This document shows positions 23,998 to 36,412 of a DNA stretch of 64,000 nt, piece by piece (the stretch's first letter is position 1; each line of letters begins with the position of its first letter). The DNA is from Euptelea pleiosperma (lineage: Eukaryota > Streptophyta > Magnoliopsida > Ranunculales > Eupteleaceae). The stretch covers positions 13,111,863 through 13,175,862 of the forward strand of contig CM068549.1 in NCBI GenBank assembly GCA_035048495.1. Reading direction: 5' to 3'. The notes under the pieces are model-generated. The model was given only the letters and a program-made list of their open reading frames with translations, had not been told where the DNA came from and made no database searches. The position numbers and the translations under genes were made by a program.

Positions 23998-25126
23998 CTA
24001 TGCAAAGAACAAACGTGCTCTACTCATCATTGTAATCGTCGCCACCATCATCATCATCTCTGGCTCTGACTCCTTCTTCTTCTTCTTCTTCTTCTTCATT
24101 TTCGTCCTTGTCTTCGTCTTCAGTTGCTTTCGGTGTTGAGGTCTCCTTCGGCGATGACTCTGGGAAGTCAGGGTATTGAGACCCGAAGAATGTAGTGATA
24201 TGTTACTGACATTGAGAAAATTTGTCAATCGACGAGCGAAGACCGTCCATCTTGGGTGAGAGGGCTCCAATAGATGCAGAGACAGAAGATCGACATGTGT
24301 CAGAACTCGAGGCAGAAGTAGATGAATCACCTACAACATCTTGCTATATGTGGCTTGATTGATGGAAGAGATTTGGTATAAGGTCTAATCAGAGTAAAAA
24401 ATTGGAACTTTGAAACGATTCAGAATTTTTGAAACCAAAATACCAAAAGGCAAAGAACGCTTACGATTCTCAACATTCATGGTACCCAAAATCAGATGAA
24501 AAATAATTGAAAGACCACAAAAACAAGTGTATTTTGAAAGACAATACAGAATATACTGAATATAGGGTCCAATCTCACTACGATGTCCCGCCTTAGGGAC
24601 CAGATTGTACGAAAAAATCAACCCCAACAAATGATACATGGGAAAAAATTCTAGAGTGGCCAAATCAGTATTCCATTGAACAACTTTCCCACAAATGGCT
24701 TTAGAAATTGTCTTCTTGTTCCTAAGAGGCAAGGAAGGAGAGAAAACACCTCCATCTGAGACACGGAAGCTTAGCAATCAAGTGAGATTTTAATCTTAAC
24801 TCCCCTAACTTCAGAATAAAATAGAGACCTTCAGGATCATGATTATTCAGATTATAGTAGAACATCCTGACTAACTCAGGGTATGCAACACCAAAAACTG
24901 AAAGGAGTTTAGACCAACCTACCGATGCTAGAAGATCAGGAACACCAATCAGAGCAACTTCCTTCTCGATTTCGTCGCGCTCCACTGCTACTACTCTCTT
25001 TACAAATATCTTCATAAAACTTGCTCTCAATATGAGATTGATGAATAGATTAAGAGGATAGGGATCACTCGAGGAAGTTTCACCTTTGGCTCTCTTTCCG
25101 TTAGGTGCCATTATGAGAGAAATCAA
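23998..25126 (-). pseudogene. Copia-1 envelope-like third ORF (plant transposon protein type), broken
   Basis: Minus-strand frames from 25126 encode MAPNGKRAKGET, then an ERDEIEKEVALIGVPDLLAS region, GWSKLLSVFGVAYPELVRMF and, in a second frame, FFPMYHLLGLIFSYNL and RSLPFGILVSKIL. This matches the pattern of the 'putative plant transposon protein' domain, found downstream of pol in Sire-type copia elements and often called envelope-like. The third frame (24330-23998) is acidic/lysine-rich and contains a TTC microsatellite (24067-24110). Frame changes near 24750 and 24380 break it. Its role in the family is unproven. Confidence 0.65.
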
Positions 25127-25787
25127 AGAAATTTCACCAAAAAGTTTAAGTAATGGTAAGAATGGAAATCTCTAGAAAGATATTAGATTTAGGGGCAAAG
25201 GATTGTCTAGGGTTCACAAGGATTTCTAATGACCCAAAAAAGATTAGAGAGAATTTATACCTGAGGGCGGTGGACCGGACATGGGTTGACCTGCCCGTGA
25301 AATCGTATTAAAATTTGGGCACGATGTGCGGTAGATCGGACAAAGTGTGCGGTCTGCCAGACATGTTTGGTCGACCTAACATTTTGTTTGGTGGGCCCTA
25401 CTCCATGAAACCATTTTCAAAAACCCAAAGGAATATGACTTTTTCGGTCGGCCGGACATTTTCTTCAGTCGACCTGACTTCGCAAATGCCATTTCCAAAA
25501 ACCCAAAAACTTTGACATTTTTATCGGTCGGCCCGACTTCGTAAATACCAAATCCGAAAACCCAAAGACCTAAAAATATTAACAAATCACCAAATAATCA
25601 TATATTCATGAGTACCACAAAAAAATTTATATAACTATAATGATATGGTACCAAATTACACAAAGAATTCAACCAACAATAATAACTCCATAATCACAAA
25701 AAGTTAGCTAACCATAATTTTTTATGATTAGTTGAATATACTAACTGAAAAAATAAAGATAAGATATTCAATATGGATTTAATTATT
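25127..25787. repeat. Copia-1 inter-ORF spacer with palindromic motif array
   Basis: No coding. Between 25260 and 25560 there are repeated short words close to GGTCGACC / GGTCGGCCGGAC / CAGTCGACCTGAC. These resemble the array in the copia-1 LTR at 31640-31840. On the minus strand this lies directly upstream of the third ORF. Confidence 0.6.
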
Positions 25788-28770
25788 TCAGTTAGTACTA
25801 CAAGAAACTCCGATAGACTTCCTCAGATATTCATATCTGAGCGAATCTAAGGGTTTGGTCAAAATATCTACAAGTTGAATTTCTCTATTCACATACTCTA
25901 ATGAAATTATCTATTCTTCAACCAGCTCTCTAATAAAATTATGTCGAATATCAATGTGCTTGGTTCTATAGTGCTATACAAGATTTTTAGAACTACAAAT
26001 TGTACTCGTGTTATCACATAATAAATTCATAGATCCTTGATCAATTCTATAGTCCAGAATCATTTGTTTCATCCAAATTAATTGAGCACAGCAACTGTCA
26101 GCGGCAATGTATTCCGTTTCAGCAGTCGATAAAGATATAGCATTTTATTTCTTGTTGTGCCAAGTTACCAAATAATTACCAATATAAAAACACACACCAC
26201 TAGTGCTTTTCCGATCATCAGCATTTCTTGCTTAGTCAGCATCAGAATAACCAACAATTTCACTATTACTCTCAAGAGGATACTAGAGACCGTATTCAAT
26301 GGTACCACTGACATATCTAATAATTCTTTTAACAACCGAGAGATGAGATTCTTTTGGGTCAGATTGATACCTAGTACAAGCTCCTACACTAAAGGCAATG
26401 TCGGGTCTACTCGCTGTAAGATAGAGAAGACTACCAATCATGCTCCTATTGAGCGTCTGATCGATCGATTTTCTAATTAAATCCTTGGTAAGTTTAATGC
26501 TAGTGCTCATGGGAGTGTGTGAAGAGTTAGATGATTCTAGGCTAAATTTCTTAATTAATTCTTTAGAGTATTTAGATTGGAAAAGAAAAATTCCATTATC
26601 TAATTGTTTAACTTGAAGTCCTAGAAAGAAATTCAGTACACCTTCCATGCTCAACTCAAATTCAGATTTCATAGCTTGAATAAATTCTAAAGCATACTTT
26701 TCAGTTGTTGAGCCAAAGCGAATATCATCAACATATATCTACGATATCAATACTCTATTATCTCTTTTCTTAATAAATAGTATTTTATCAACTGTTCCTC
26801 TTGTGAATCTATTTTTCAACAGAAATTGAGTTAATCTTTCATACCAAGCTCTTGGTGCTTGTTTCAACCCATATAAGACTTTCTTAATCCAATAAACATG
26901 ATTACATGTATGCAGGTCTTCAAAACCCTTTGGTTGCTCTACATATACTTCTTCTTCCAAAATTCCATTTAGGAAGGCACTCTTAACATCCATTTGATAG
27001 ATTTTAAATTTTAAAACACATGCTAATGCTAAGAGAATCCTAATAGATTCTAGTTTAGCTAGCGGGGTAAAAATCTGATCAAAATTCATGCCTTCAACTT
27101 GAGAGTTTCCTTGAGCCACCAATCTGGCTTTGTTTCTAGTTATAACTTCATTCTCATCAAGTTTATTATTATATATCCATTTAGTTCCTATTATATTTTT
27201 ATTCAAAGGTCTAATAGTTAGAAATCAAACATCATTCTTCTTAAATTGATTTAACTCTTCTTGCATAACATTTATCAAGTGTTCATCTAGAAGAGCTTCA
27301 TTAACATTCTTTAGTTCAAATTTAGAGGTAAAGCATAATAACTAGATATATTTTTCAACTGTCTCCTAGTTCACATACCATTATCTTTGTTTCCAATAAT
27401 ATCTGAAGTAGGGATCTTTAATGAATTTAAATTCTTTAGGATTATCTTGGGTGTGGATATTAGGTTCTACTTTTTCCAAATTATTAGGTGCTTCACAATC
27501 ATCTAGATTATGAACCATTAAGATTTCATCATTAACAAGAATATTTACTGATTCTTCTATGGTTAAGGTTCTTTTTTTAAAGATCCTATAGGCTCTACTT
27601 CTGGTGGAGTATCTTAGAAAAATACCTTCATCACTTTTAGAGTCAAACTTTCTATGATTTTTTGTCTCTGAGCATGTAGCATTTACTACCAAAGGTTCTA
27701 AAATATTTCACACTTGGTTTGACTCCGTTCCAAATTTAATAGGATGTCTGCAATGTTCACGTCTTTAGATAGACACGATTGATCATATAACTTGCAGTAT
27801 TCACAGCTTCAGCCCACAAATTTCCTGTAAGATCTTTGCTCGTAAGCATAACTCTTCCCATTTCCTCAAGAGTTCTATTTTTCCTCTCAGCTACACCATT
27901 CTGTTGAGGTATTTTAGCTGCAGAAAATTCATGTTTAATCCCATTCTCCTCGCAATACTCAGCGAACTTGTGATTATTAAATTCTCCACAATTGTCATTT
28001 CTAATCCTAAGAATAGACAATCCTTTCTCATTCTGTATCTTTTTATAGATTTTTCTCTAAGTAAATTTACCCAAGTAAGTCTGGAGAAATCATCAACAAC
28101 AGTCAAGAAATATCTTTTTCCACAAAGACTTTCTATCTTATTGGGTCCAATAAGGTCCATGTGTAACTGTTCTAGAATTCTCGAGGTTCCATTATTTTTA
28201 ACTTTTTTGTGTGGGCTTCTTACTTGTTTTCCTTTTAGACAAAACCCACAAATAGTGTGATAATTCTTATTAAGTTTTGGGATTCCTCTAATTAATTCTT
28301 GCTGATCTTGGCAAGTCTTTAAAATTTATGTGTCCTACATGTTGATGCCAAAGTTCGGTTTCATTTATTTGTGCCATGTTGCACTTAATCGAACCACCAA
28401 TCTCAATGACATAACAATTATCAGAAGTTCTATTTCCTTGAATTATTACCTTGTTAGATTTCTTATCTATGATTTAACATTTTTCTTTCTAGAACTTGCG
28501 TATGTGGTCTTTGTCACATATCTACTAATACTAAGAAGGTTATGTTTTAGACCATCTACACACAATACATTCTCAATCTTAGGCATTCCTAGACCTTGAA
28601 TAGTTCATCTACTAATAATCTTTGCACTACTACCATCATCAAATATTACATCACCATCATGACATTCATCAAAAGAACAAAAATGAGATCTCTCTTCAGT
28701 CTTGTGTCTGGAGTATTCACTATCCAAATACCACTTAGAAGTTTAATTTGCAATTAAACAGTATGAATAA
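25788..28770 (-). pseudogene. Copia-1 pol (protease, integrase, RT, RNase H), decayed
   Basis: In minus-strand order: a protease remnant WYLDSEYSRHKT (D-S-G altered to D-S-E, about 28720); a pre-integrase zinc finger remnant HVGHINFKDL; integrase MDLIGPNKIESLCGKRYF with RNDNCGEFNNHKF and QQNGVAERKNRTLEEMGRVM (about 28160-27760); RT IGTKWIYNNKLDENE, ARLVAQG, QMDVKSAFLNGILEEEVYV, YGLKQAPRAWY, YVDD (about 26735); and RNase H SLSTAETEYIAA and VDILTKPL, ending in a stop at 25788. The order protease-integrase-RT is diagnostic of Ty1/copia. Stops separate most domains, for example just before YVDD and inside RNase H. Confidence 0.93.
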
Positions 28771-28899
28771 CTAAATATTTTTCAATAAATTTTTTATCCC
28801 ATCTCTTTATAGGAGATTTATCATTGTTTTTTTTGTTGGATAGAGAATTATTAATATTTTGTTTTATGGCTCTAGCTCTAGCATTTAAACCAGCTACCT

Positions 28900-30606
28900 T
28901 TATAAACAATTCTTTTTCTATGTTTTATTTTCTGGTTTATTCAAAAATTGTAGGTGTTTCATTTTTTCAATTTCTTCATTTTTCTTTAGAAGTTCTAATT
29001 TCTTTTTAAGCACAAGACAGTTATATTTCTTATGTCCAGAATGTCTACTGTAATGACAAATGATATTCAATTTTTTAGTTTGTTCATTTTGGGTTGAATT
29101 CATAATAGTTTTTACAAACACATTTCTAGAGTTTGAGTTTTTAGAAGCCTTTTTATTGTATCCAAGTCTTCTCCTATTATTATTTGCTTTTCCCATGATT
29201 AGAAGATTTTCGAGTCTATAATTTTCTTATGTAATATTTCTGATTAAGGTTGTATTCTTGACTTCAAGTTCATCCCTTTCAAGACTTAATTTTTCAATTT
29301 CATCTCCAAGTTCTTATTTTCTACTCAGAATAAGAGTTACTTCATTATCTTTATCCTTCATTATTTGATATAGATTTTCTAGTTCAATTTTTAGTAAGGC
29401 ATTTTACAACATAATTCAGTCTTTTCCTTTTTCAAGGTATAACAAGATTTTGCCAAATTTAGGCTTTCTTTTTAAAAATTGTTAAATGCCTTCTGAATAT
29501 TTTCTTCACCTTCATCATCACTTAAGTCAGTTTCATGATCAATTTCAGTATTCTTAGAGAGATGATTTTCATTTAGATTAGTAATAGTCATTAAAGCTCT
29601 AACATTAGATGATTCTCCGTTATCATTGGATGTGTCCATTTTCATTCGGATTCATCACTATTCATGTCCCAAGCAACAACATTCATAGCTTTTATTTTTC
29701 CTTTCTTAATATTGTTAGGACAGTCAGTAAAGATATAACCAAAACCTCTGCATTTTTAACATTGAACTTCATCTATATTGTTCTCTCCCTTTTTGTATTT
29801 ATCAAATTTTTCAAAAGGTTTCATATTCCTTTCTATGAAGTTTTTCTTATCTTTTTTCGAAAAAACTTTCTGATTTTTTTTAGCAAAAAGAACTTCTTCA
29901 TCAATGTTATTAGACTCATCAGAGTCAATTTCTTCTCTTAATTTCTTCTTATAGGTTTTTAGAGCTAATCCCCTTTTCTTAGGTGCATGAAGTTTAAGTT
30001 CAAATGTTTAGATCTATCCTATTAATTCTTTTAGTTTTATTAGATCAACATTTTTACTTTCTTCAATAGCCTTTTTTTGTGAAACCTATCAGGCAAAGAT
30101 CTCAGAATTTTCCTAATAATTTTTGGTTCTGGAATGGCTTCACTAAGGCCCCACATAGAATTGATTATTTCACTTAGTTTAGTGTAGAAGTCTGTGAAAC
30201 TTTTATCATCATTCATCCTTATGATTTCAAATTGTGTTGTGAGAATTTGAAGTGTAGACAATTTAACAGAATTTGTTCCTTCATAGGTCATTTTCAAAAT
30301 GTCTCATGCTTGTTTAGAAGTCTCACAAGCAATAATTCTCTTAAACTCTTCAGGAGATAAAGCACAGTGTATGGCATTTAATGCACGATTATTGTACATG
30401 TATACTTCTTTATCTCCCACATTCCATTTTATTTTAGCATTGATATTAGTGGTAGTTAACTCACCAACAATAGTTGCAATTGTAGGGGATGTCCATCCCA
30501 ATTCCACTGATTCCCAAATCCGTTCATCAAGAGATTTCAAGAAAATTCCCATTTTAGCATTCCAGTAGGCATAATTAGTACCATTGAATAGATGAGGTCT
30601 AGACAC
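28900..30606 (-). pseudogene. Copia-1 gag, decayed
   Basis: It starts MSRPHLFNGTNYAYWNAKM, the N-terminus typical of copia Gag (DUF4219/UBN2), and continues LKSLDERIWESVELGW, ALNAIHCALSPEEFKRI, TDFYTKLSEIINSM and EPKIIRKILRSLPDRFHKK. Two CCHC knuckles follow but are damaged: one reads C-stop-KC..GY...C near 29755 and the other CHYSRHSGHKKYNC near 29030, with the second Cys lost. Coiled-coil-like Lys/Glu/Leu-rich sequence lies between. Gag packages the element RNA; this one is interrupted by several stops. Confidence 0.88.
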
Positions 30607-30686
30607 AGAATAACTCTTGACTCATGGTTATTCCAAGGGAACTGAGGATTACACTTGGTTGTTAAGCCCTTCACAAAGTGACCTAT

Positions 30687-30698
30687 GCTCTGATACCA
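30687..30698 (-). other. Copia-1 primer-binding site (initiator Met tRNA)
   Basis: The minus strand reads TGGTATCAGAGC, the standard initiator-Met PBS of plant copia elements, two bases inside the 5' LTR. Confidence 0.95.
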
Positions 30699-30700
30699 AT

Positions 30701-32238
30701 TGAAATTCCCTTTTAATTACCACGTTATATGCTAGAGGAGGGGTGGGGGGGCGGGGCAGCGAATAAGACAATTTTTAATTTCTCTGTGGATTCTATATGG
30801 ATTAAAAATTAATGATCGCACAAGGCAAAAAAGAATCAAACAATCAAAATACTAATTATCCATAGAACATAGATATGGGTAAATCTGAGATAAGATATGC
30901 AAACATTCACAATCACGTGAGACAAAGATTTAGAGTGGTTCGGCCACTCCGCACCTACGTCCACTGTCCAATACTCAACACGAGTAGTATTATATTATTT
31001 CAATCATGCATTACAACATTTTCAATCGAAATAAATAATCAAGCAATTAAGATATCACTTAGTCTCAATCTAACGAGAATCGCTTCTTGCTCACCTAGAG
31101 AGTTAGCCTAGGCCAGTAGTCTTTTAGAGAAGCACTCTTCTCACGGATCTACAATCCTCAACTTAATTAGATGAGTACTCACTCATTCACCAATCATAAA
31201 TAACCAAGTTTGATAAAATTGAATTCACTCTAAAAGGTTTGTTCTTAGAGATACTTACCTTTCGATGAATTCGATAAAATAGTGAATCCTAGGAGAATAA
31301 TTCACCTCAGAGACACTCTGTCAAGGATGATCCTCTTCTTGGAAGAAAATGATTGTAGGAAACAATAAGCTTTGTAGTCTCTCAAACAATTAGAGCCTGC
31401 ACACAATAATGAACTAGATTTGCTCAAGTAAAGCTCTCTTAAATTCAAAATATCTAGACTCAAGAGATGTTAATCAAAGAATGTGAGTCAAAGAGATAAC
31501 TTGATTGGGTTACTCCATTGATGGGTTTAGTCTCTATTATATAAGGCTATACCCATACGAAAGAAACATACCTAAAAGAGTCGTTTGAATGACTTAAGTG
31601 TGCCAAAATTCGCACAAGAGATGAAGTCAAAACGAGATCTGGTCAACCGCACATATTGACTAGTCGACTGCACTTCGGTCGCCCGTACAATTTGTCTGGT
31701 CGACGGCTCAGGTCAGAACAGAATTCCTTTACTATAAGGTCCGATCGACTGCACCTTTTGACCGGTCAATCGGTCTGAGTCAGTAGACTCTGGCCGACCG
31801 CTCAAAATGGTCCGTGTGCCGGTCTTCAGAGACCTTCGCTGATAAATCCAAATTATAATGAAACCATCCTATATGATTAGGATTGCCTCCAAAACAATAC
31901 GAATAGTTCCAAGAAATATCAAGGGTTAGATAGACCGTTAGCAACATGCGGTGCACTTAAGATGTACGTAAGTAATCGCAACACGAGATTTCTTGATAGT
32001 TGAACGTTCATTGAGTTAGAACGTACGTTGAATATTTACTTCAAATCTTCATACTTGAGCTTGACTTTGTCTTCAGTTGAGCTTGTACACTTGGGTTAAT
32101 TTTCTTCAGCTTTTATTCTTTTTTGATTTGTTGATGAAGTCCACTTGATCTTTTACACTTCTTCAAAGAACTTCTAACTTAATGGTATAGATTACAAAAG
32201 AACTAAGGTTTCTTGGGATTGACAACCGAGACTTTTCA
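30701..32238 (-). repeat. Copia-1 5' LTR (1538 bp)
   Basis: Complete LTR with TG...CA ends. Its inner edge abuts the PBS at 30687-30698. It aligns along its length with 22135-23297, except for about 360 bp around 31640-32020 that only this copy has. That extra part contains an array of GGTCGACC-like and AGTCGACTGCA-like words. The first bases (TGAAATTCCC then TTTTAATTACC) give the uninterrupted version of the site where CACTA-1 inserted in the other LTR. Confidence 0.9.
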
Positions 32239-32328
32239 ATGTGTACCCTTGATATTATGTTGCCTGATTGCAACCATGAATATGAGCCAAACTTGCCACC
32301 CCTCGCGCACACCATAAATGTAAAGAAT
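32239..32328. other. 90-bp island of pre-insertion DNA
   Basis: It lies between the copia-1 target duplication and the copia-2 duplication (ATAAA, 32324-32328). No gene. With 51143-51148 and the sequence from 60507 it forms the original downstream flank of the receptor kinase. Confidence 0.75.
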
Positions 32329-32657
32329 ATTTTTTATATTTTAGTTTGGCAAAGATTCTGTGTAACATAAAACATTCATGTAACCTTACCTACGAGCACC
32401 AGTGTAGTGTGAAGATGTAGTGGTACGCATACTTCGCCAACTACGTGAAGACTAGAAGACAAACAATAAGGATCAAAAGGTTGACGACATGAGTCATCTG
32501 AGTAACTGCCCATTTGTCGGTTATAGATCGTGTACGCTTGCTTAGGAAGGTAAGTGACTTAGTGGCCATATGAATAGGTTTAATTGAATAAAATATAATG
32601 GTCAAACCTAGTCAATGGACAAACCCGAGTCTAAGTCAAGATTTTGACTTCTGGGAA
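32329..32657 (+). repeat. Copia-2 5' LTR, first 329 bp
   Basis: It matches the start of the 3' LTR (49551-49879), both running from TGTAAAGAATATT to 'gacttctggga'. The LTR is interrupted here and resumes at 36413. Confidence 0.92.
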
Positions 32658-32932
32658 GTGATATTTGCTTAAAAGTGCTATTTTCCATTATTATCCTATT
32701 AGAGTTATCACACTCTCCTATCTAAAACGTCCAATTTTAATAACATTTCTACGTAAGAGTTTCATCTATTGCGTAGAACATATTTTTCTAGACAAAATGG
32801 CCTATTTGCATGAATTAAACACATTTTTGGAAGTCTAGATATAAAGCCGTTTTAATTAAGTCTCATTACGTGCTCTTCGCAGGAAAGACAATCAAACAAT
32901 TTTGATAGAAGACTGGCCCACAATCAACCTCC

Positions 32933-33950
32933 AATACCGATGATCAAAGCAGAGATAGTCAGTGGACTGATACAAGAAGATGTAGGGTGAGTGCAGACTG
33001 AGCCGAAGGATCGAAAATCCTGAGAGACGACCAAAGAGACTGAGAGACAAGCTTCCAGAGAAGAAACTAAAAAGATTAAAAGCTCAATCAACTCACACAA
33101 GACAAAGAATTGCTCAGTTGGAACCCCGACGGCATTATTCTCGAGATTTGAGAAAAGGGAAAGGCTCGCAATGAAGGAAAGCTTAAACACCAACATCAAA
33201 CTAGAGGCTGCGATGAAAGAGATCAAAGAATTAAAATCCAAAATTGGCTTGGTTCGAGAGGAAGAAGTTCAAACAAGCAGGAATATTATTATGCATCCAG
33301 AAACAGAGGAACTTGCGGATACCCCCAGTAATCTCAAGATGCAGATAACTGGACCTGAAATCTCGAAAGTGATGAACAGGATTTTGATGAAAGATATTCC
33401 AGGAGTCAGATTGTTACTCCTATGATTACCTACTTGGTCCACAAGGGGTGAGCATGAGAGAAAATGCTGAGACAAATAATCATATTCTCGAATTATGGGA
33501 AAATGCTGAACAGGACTATAGCCTTAATTTGACGATCGACAAGGCACAAAAGGTGGCATCCGCGCCTACTGAGGACAATACCAAGTACGATCAGATTAAT
33601 GCAGTGGAGGAGGAAAAGAGTGAATATCCCCCTTTGGAATTATAGGCTGAGAAGGAGTTGGGCGTGGACCAGGAGAGATATCCAAGAGATTTATGAGGCC
33701 ACATGAAGGGAACAAGAGGAAGATCTTAGAAAGACTTGCTTTTGATGCTCAGAAGTTGACAAACCTTCAGGTAACCATCCAAGGCTTGAAAAAGAAGTTG
33801 GAGACTGTGAAGGGGCAGCTACAAGAAGTTGCCATCATTAGGACATAGTGGAGTTACACAATGAAACAAAGAAGAGTGGGTTCATGGCTGCATGCATATG
33901 TTGAGAGAATTGGATCAAGAGTCAACAATAGTTACAAAGAGATCAAGAAG
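32933..33950 (+). pseudogene. NETWORKED1 (KIP1-like) actin-binding protein fragment
   Basis: Successive frames read AAMKEIKELKSKIGL, PEISKVMNRILMKDIPG, ILELWENAEQDYSLNL, AVEEEKSEYPPLEL, EISKRFMRPHEGNKRKILER then LAFDAQKLTNLQVTIQGLKK and VKGQLQEV. This is the order and wording of the C-terminal coiled-coil part of plant NETWORKED1 proteins, which link actin to membranes through an N-terminal NAB domain (absent here). At least three frame changes and several stops are present. The source region is a single large exon in the genes I recall, so capture as DNA or as cDNA cannot be told apart. It is flanked on both sides by X-family sequence. Confidence 0.75.
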
Positions 33951-34384
33951 AAGGATGGTGGGCCATCACATGGGATGGATTGAGACTACAAAAGAGTTGT
34001 GGGGCCCATGATATGCTAAACAAGTTTGTAATAGAAAAGAAGGACGTGGCTGTGCAAAGAAGTTGCTGGAGTTTGATGTGCAAGGGTGGCAGCAAGTTCA
34101 TGCACAAGGGTGGCAGCCACTTGCTAAGTTGCTGAAGGTGGGACCCACATATGGAGGATATGAATGTCCTAAAGGGGAGACTCCCACATGTGGCTGAGGA
34201 GAGGAAAGATTCTAAGTTCATTCACACCACCACGTTTCTACCTCTTCCACATTTGGAAGCTCTCCCACAAGCCCGTTTTAAAACCCAAAAACCTACTCTT
34301 TCATGGGTCTCTCTTCCCCATGCTATCTTTTCCCCATCTCTTCTCTCTCTGCCGCCCCTCTCTTACGCCTCACCTTGTTGGTTC

Positions 34385-34408
34385 ACGGCCTGCATTCTTG
34401 CAGGCCGT
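34385..34408. other. Perfect hairpin in X LTR
   Basis: ACGGCCTGCA, loop TTCT, TGCAGGCCGT: a 10-bp perfect stem in the leader part of the X copy. Confidence 0.85.
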
Positions 34409-35226
34409 TATCCTCACAGCGTCATCCTCCTTGCTTCAGCAAACCCCCCTTCTTCTTCTTCTCTTCAACGCCATCTGCTCCTCTTCTCCACAAACCCTTC
34501 ATGAACCAAACCCAAACACCATCAGGCCGACCGGAGTTGCAGACCTGCAACTCCGGCCGTCATCTTTGCAACATCTCCTCTCATCACTGTAAGGTTTTTC
34601 AACGCCTGTAAGGCTGCGAAACACTTGGTTGCAGGCCATATGCTCCACCAAGTTGCATACCTGCAACTTCCGTAGGTGTACCAGCGATGTGCGCTTTACT
34701 AAATAGTACCTGCAACTCCGACAGGCACCATTAAAACTGGTGGTGGAAGTTCCAACCCCACATTTCTTACTGCCGCCTGTAACTTCAGCCCAAAAAGTTT
34801 CTCCTTCAATGGTCGAATCTCCACATGCAAGTGGGTGGCGATCTCGACAACAAAGGATCCATCAAATCCAATCAGCACTTCCAATTCTCCTTCATGTCTT
34901 CTCCATCTGCTGCCATTCACCCTCACAGAGAAGTGCTCCACGATCTCCATTTGAGTGACGCTTTCACCGTTTGGGTTCCTCCTCTCCAGCCCAGTTCATC
35001 CCATGGTTTGAATCATAGGTCATTCTCTCTTTCTCTCTCTATTTCCCTAGTTCTCTATCTAAAATCTCTAGCTTTTTCTTTAGTCACTCCACTTTCTCTC
35101 TCTAGGTCCATTTAATTTTCCCTTTCTCTCTCTTGCTTAGTATTTAGTTCTTTTTCCTTATTGTTTAATTTGAATTCTTTCTAAGCATTGTAAGAACTCT
35201 TGATTTTAATGAAATGCTTTAATTGG

Positions 35227-36412
35227 TTCTAGTTTAATCAAGGAGATTGAGTCTCTTGAGAAATATGAACATCCTCAGAGTTCGATAACTCAAAAGGGGA
35301 GAGATCCTAAGAGAATTAGTCAATCCACTAAAATCACATCTGTGTGGGTTAGAAAATATCTCCTAAGGAGAAATGTTTTGAATCATCCTAATTCTGAGCA
35401 ATGAGCTCTTCATTCTTTCTTAATTTCCATTCTTATTCTTTGTGGAGGGATTGTTTTTGGTTCTTGTTTTCTTTGTTTTATTTTCTTTTAAAAAAAAATT
35501 CAGTAAATCAAAGGATTCAGTGTTAAGAAGAATGTTAAAATTATTAATTATTGTACATCTTGATGATCAGTAATCTTTTGAGAACTATCAAGAAATCAGG
35601 ACTTAACTCTGTTAGTAAAGTTTGGCTAAACTCAGTATTATATCTTTAAATTATTATGATTGGTCAACTTTACTAGTTTGCATTAGGTGATTATTAAAAC
35701 AGTATATCTGATATTATTTCACATGCACATTGATTATTACTAGTGGGAATGGATTTGATAGAGGTGTGAGATCTTGTATTATTAGAATTAGGAATAAACC
35801 TCTACAGACTATGACTTCAAATTAGTAGTGTTCCTGCTTTTAGTTGATTTTGAAACTCTACTATAATCGACTGTTGGCCTCCCAATGTGAGTTATTATTA
35901 CTAAGGAAACATCTACCTCCAAAAACTAAAGTGAAAGCCATCTGTATGGCCCTGTTTGAAATAGTAATCTGATTCTTATTGTTATAGAAAATGGCTAACT
36001 ACAAGGAGTGTGAAAGCTACCAAAATTTAAAATTATAAAAAAGGGGTGTAAAAGATAGCCAATTTGCTAGAAAAATTCTTATCTATTAGCAAATACCCTT
36101 ATACAAGAGTGTATGTGAGAACCATTAATAACTCTAATGAGGATTTTATGATCGGATACAGGATACCTCCAAATTCTGATTTTTATGAGAAATTATTACT
36201 ATTGAGAAAAATTTATGAGAAAAATCTATCATTTACCACAAATAAAATCAGATCAATTATACTTGATGATATTACTGTTGATATTTGAATCCATGATTAC
36301 TAGTGCTTTGTGACTTGCACTAATTTCTAAAAGAGTTGATATGTTTGATAAAACAAAATTGAACTAGTGTGGCTAGTTGATTTTCTTTCTAAATAAACTA
36401 AAATTTTAGTGC
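35227..36412 (+). repeat. Duplicate of copia-2 internal segment (gag tail to spacer)
   Basis: It is almost the same as 39256-40337: both contain EKYE.PQSS.TQKGRD, SVWVRK and LRRNVLNHPN coding words, then 'gtggagggattg', 'tcagtaatcttttgagaact' and 'gtatgtgagaaccattaata'. This copy has about 90 bp more near 36210-36300 than the downstream copy. It joins X at the left and the copia-2 LTR at the right. The 36064-36288 frame lies in this extra part and has no recognised domain. Confidence 0.85.

Larger units (their letters stand above)
6804..32238 (-). mobile_element. Copia-1: Sire-like Ty1/copia retrotransposon, interrupted by CACTA-1
   Basis: LTRs read TGAAATTCCC...CTTTTCA on the plus strand. 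The right LTR is 30701-32238; the left LTR is 6804-6815 plus 22135-23297. The flanking pentamers are CTGTG (6799-6803) and ATGTG (32239-32243), a target duplication with one mismatch. On the minus strand the order is 5' LTR, initiator-Met PBS, gag, protease, integrase, RT, RNase H, envelope-like ORF, PPT, 3' LTR, which is the Sire/Maximus layout. Without CACTA-1 the element is about 10.1 kb. Stops and frameshifts occur in gag and pol, so it is inactive. Confidence 0.88.
32659..35226 (+). mobile_element. X-family LTR fragment carrying NETWORKED1 sequence
   Basis: The first 226 bases (TGATATTTGCTTAAAAGTGC ... tctcattacg...cgcagg) are the inverted counterpart of 43680-43912 and 47676-47902, the outer end of X LTRs. 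Then come a captured gene fragment (32933-33950) and further X-like sequence, including 'aaggtgggacccacata', the CCGGAGTTGCAG palindrome (34531-34556), a CT-rich leader with 'ctctctctttct' and 'gtaagaactcttgatttta'. The 3' end is truncated against copia-2 internal sequence at about 35226. No target duplication was found at the junctions. Confidence 0.68.

Noticed and set aside
23998..24330. Stand-alone Lys-rich protein
   Set aside because: It is the frame-shifted tail of the copia-1 third ORF plus a TTC microsatellite.
30687..30698. tRNA-related sequence
   Set aside because: Only the 12-base PBS complement of a tRNA 3' end; no tRNA gene fold is present. The same holds for 37479 and 41093.
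34151..34611. Three overlapping ORFs of 102-134 residues
   Set aside because: All three frames are open together in pyrimidine-rich LTR leader sequence; no domain and no bias for one frame.
35227..36412. Independent gene in the 36064-36288 frame
   Set aside because: It lies in sequence duplicated from the copia-2 spacer; the downstream copy lacks part of it and no domain is seen.
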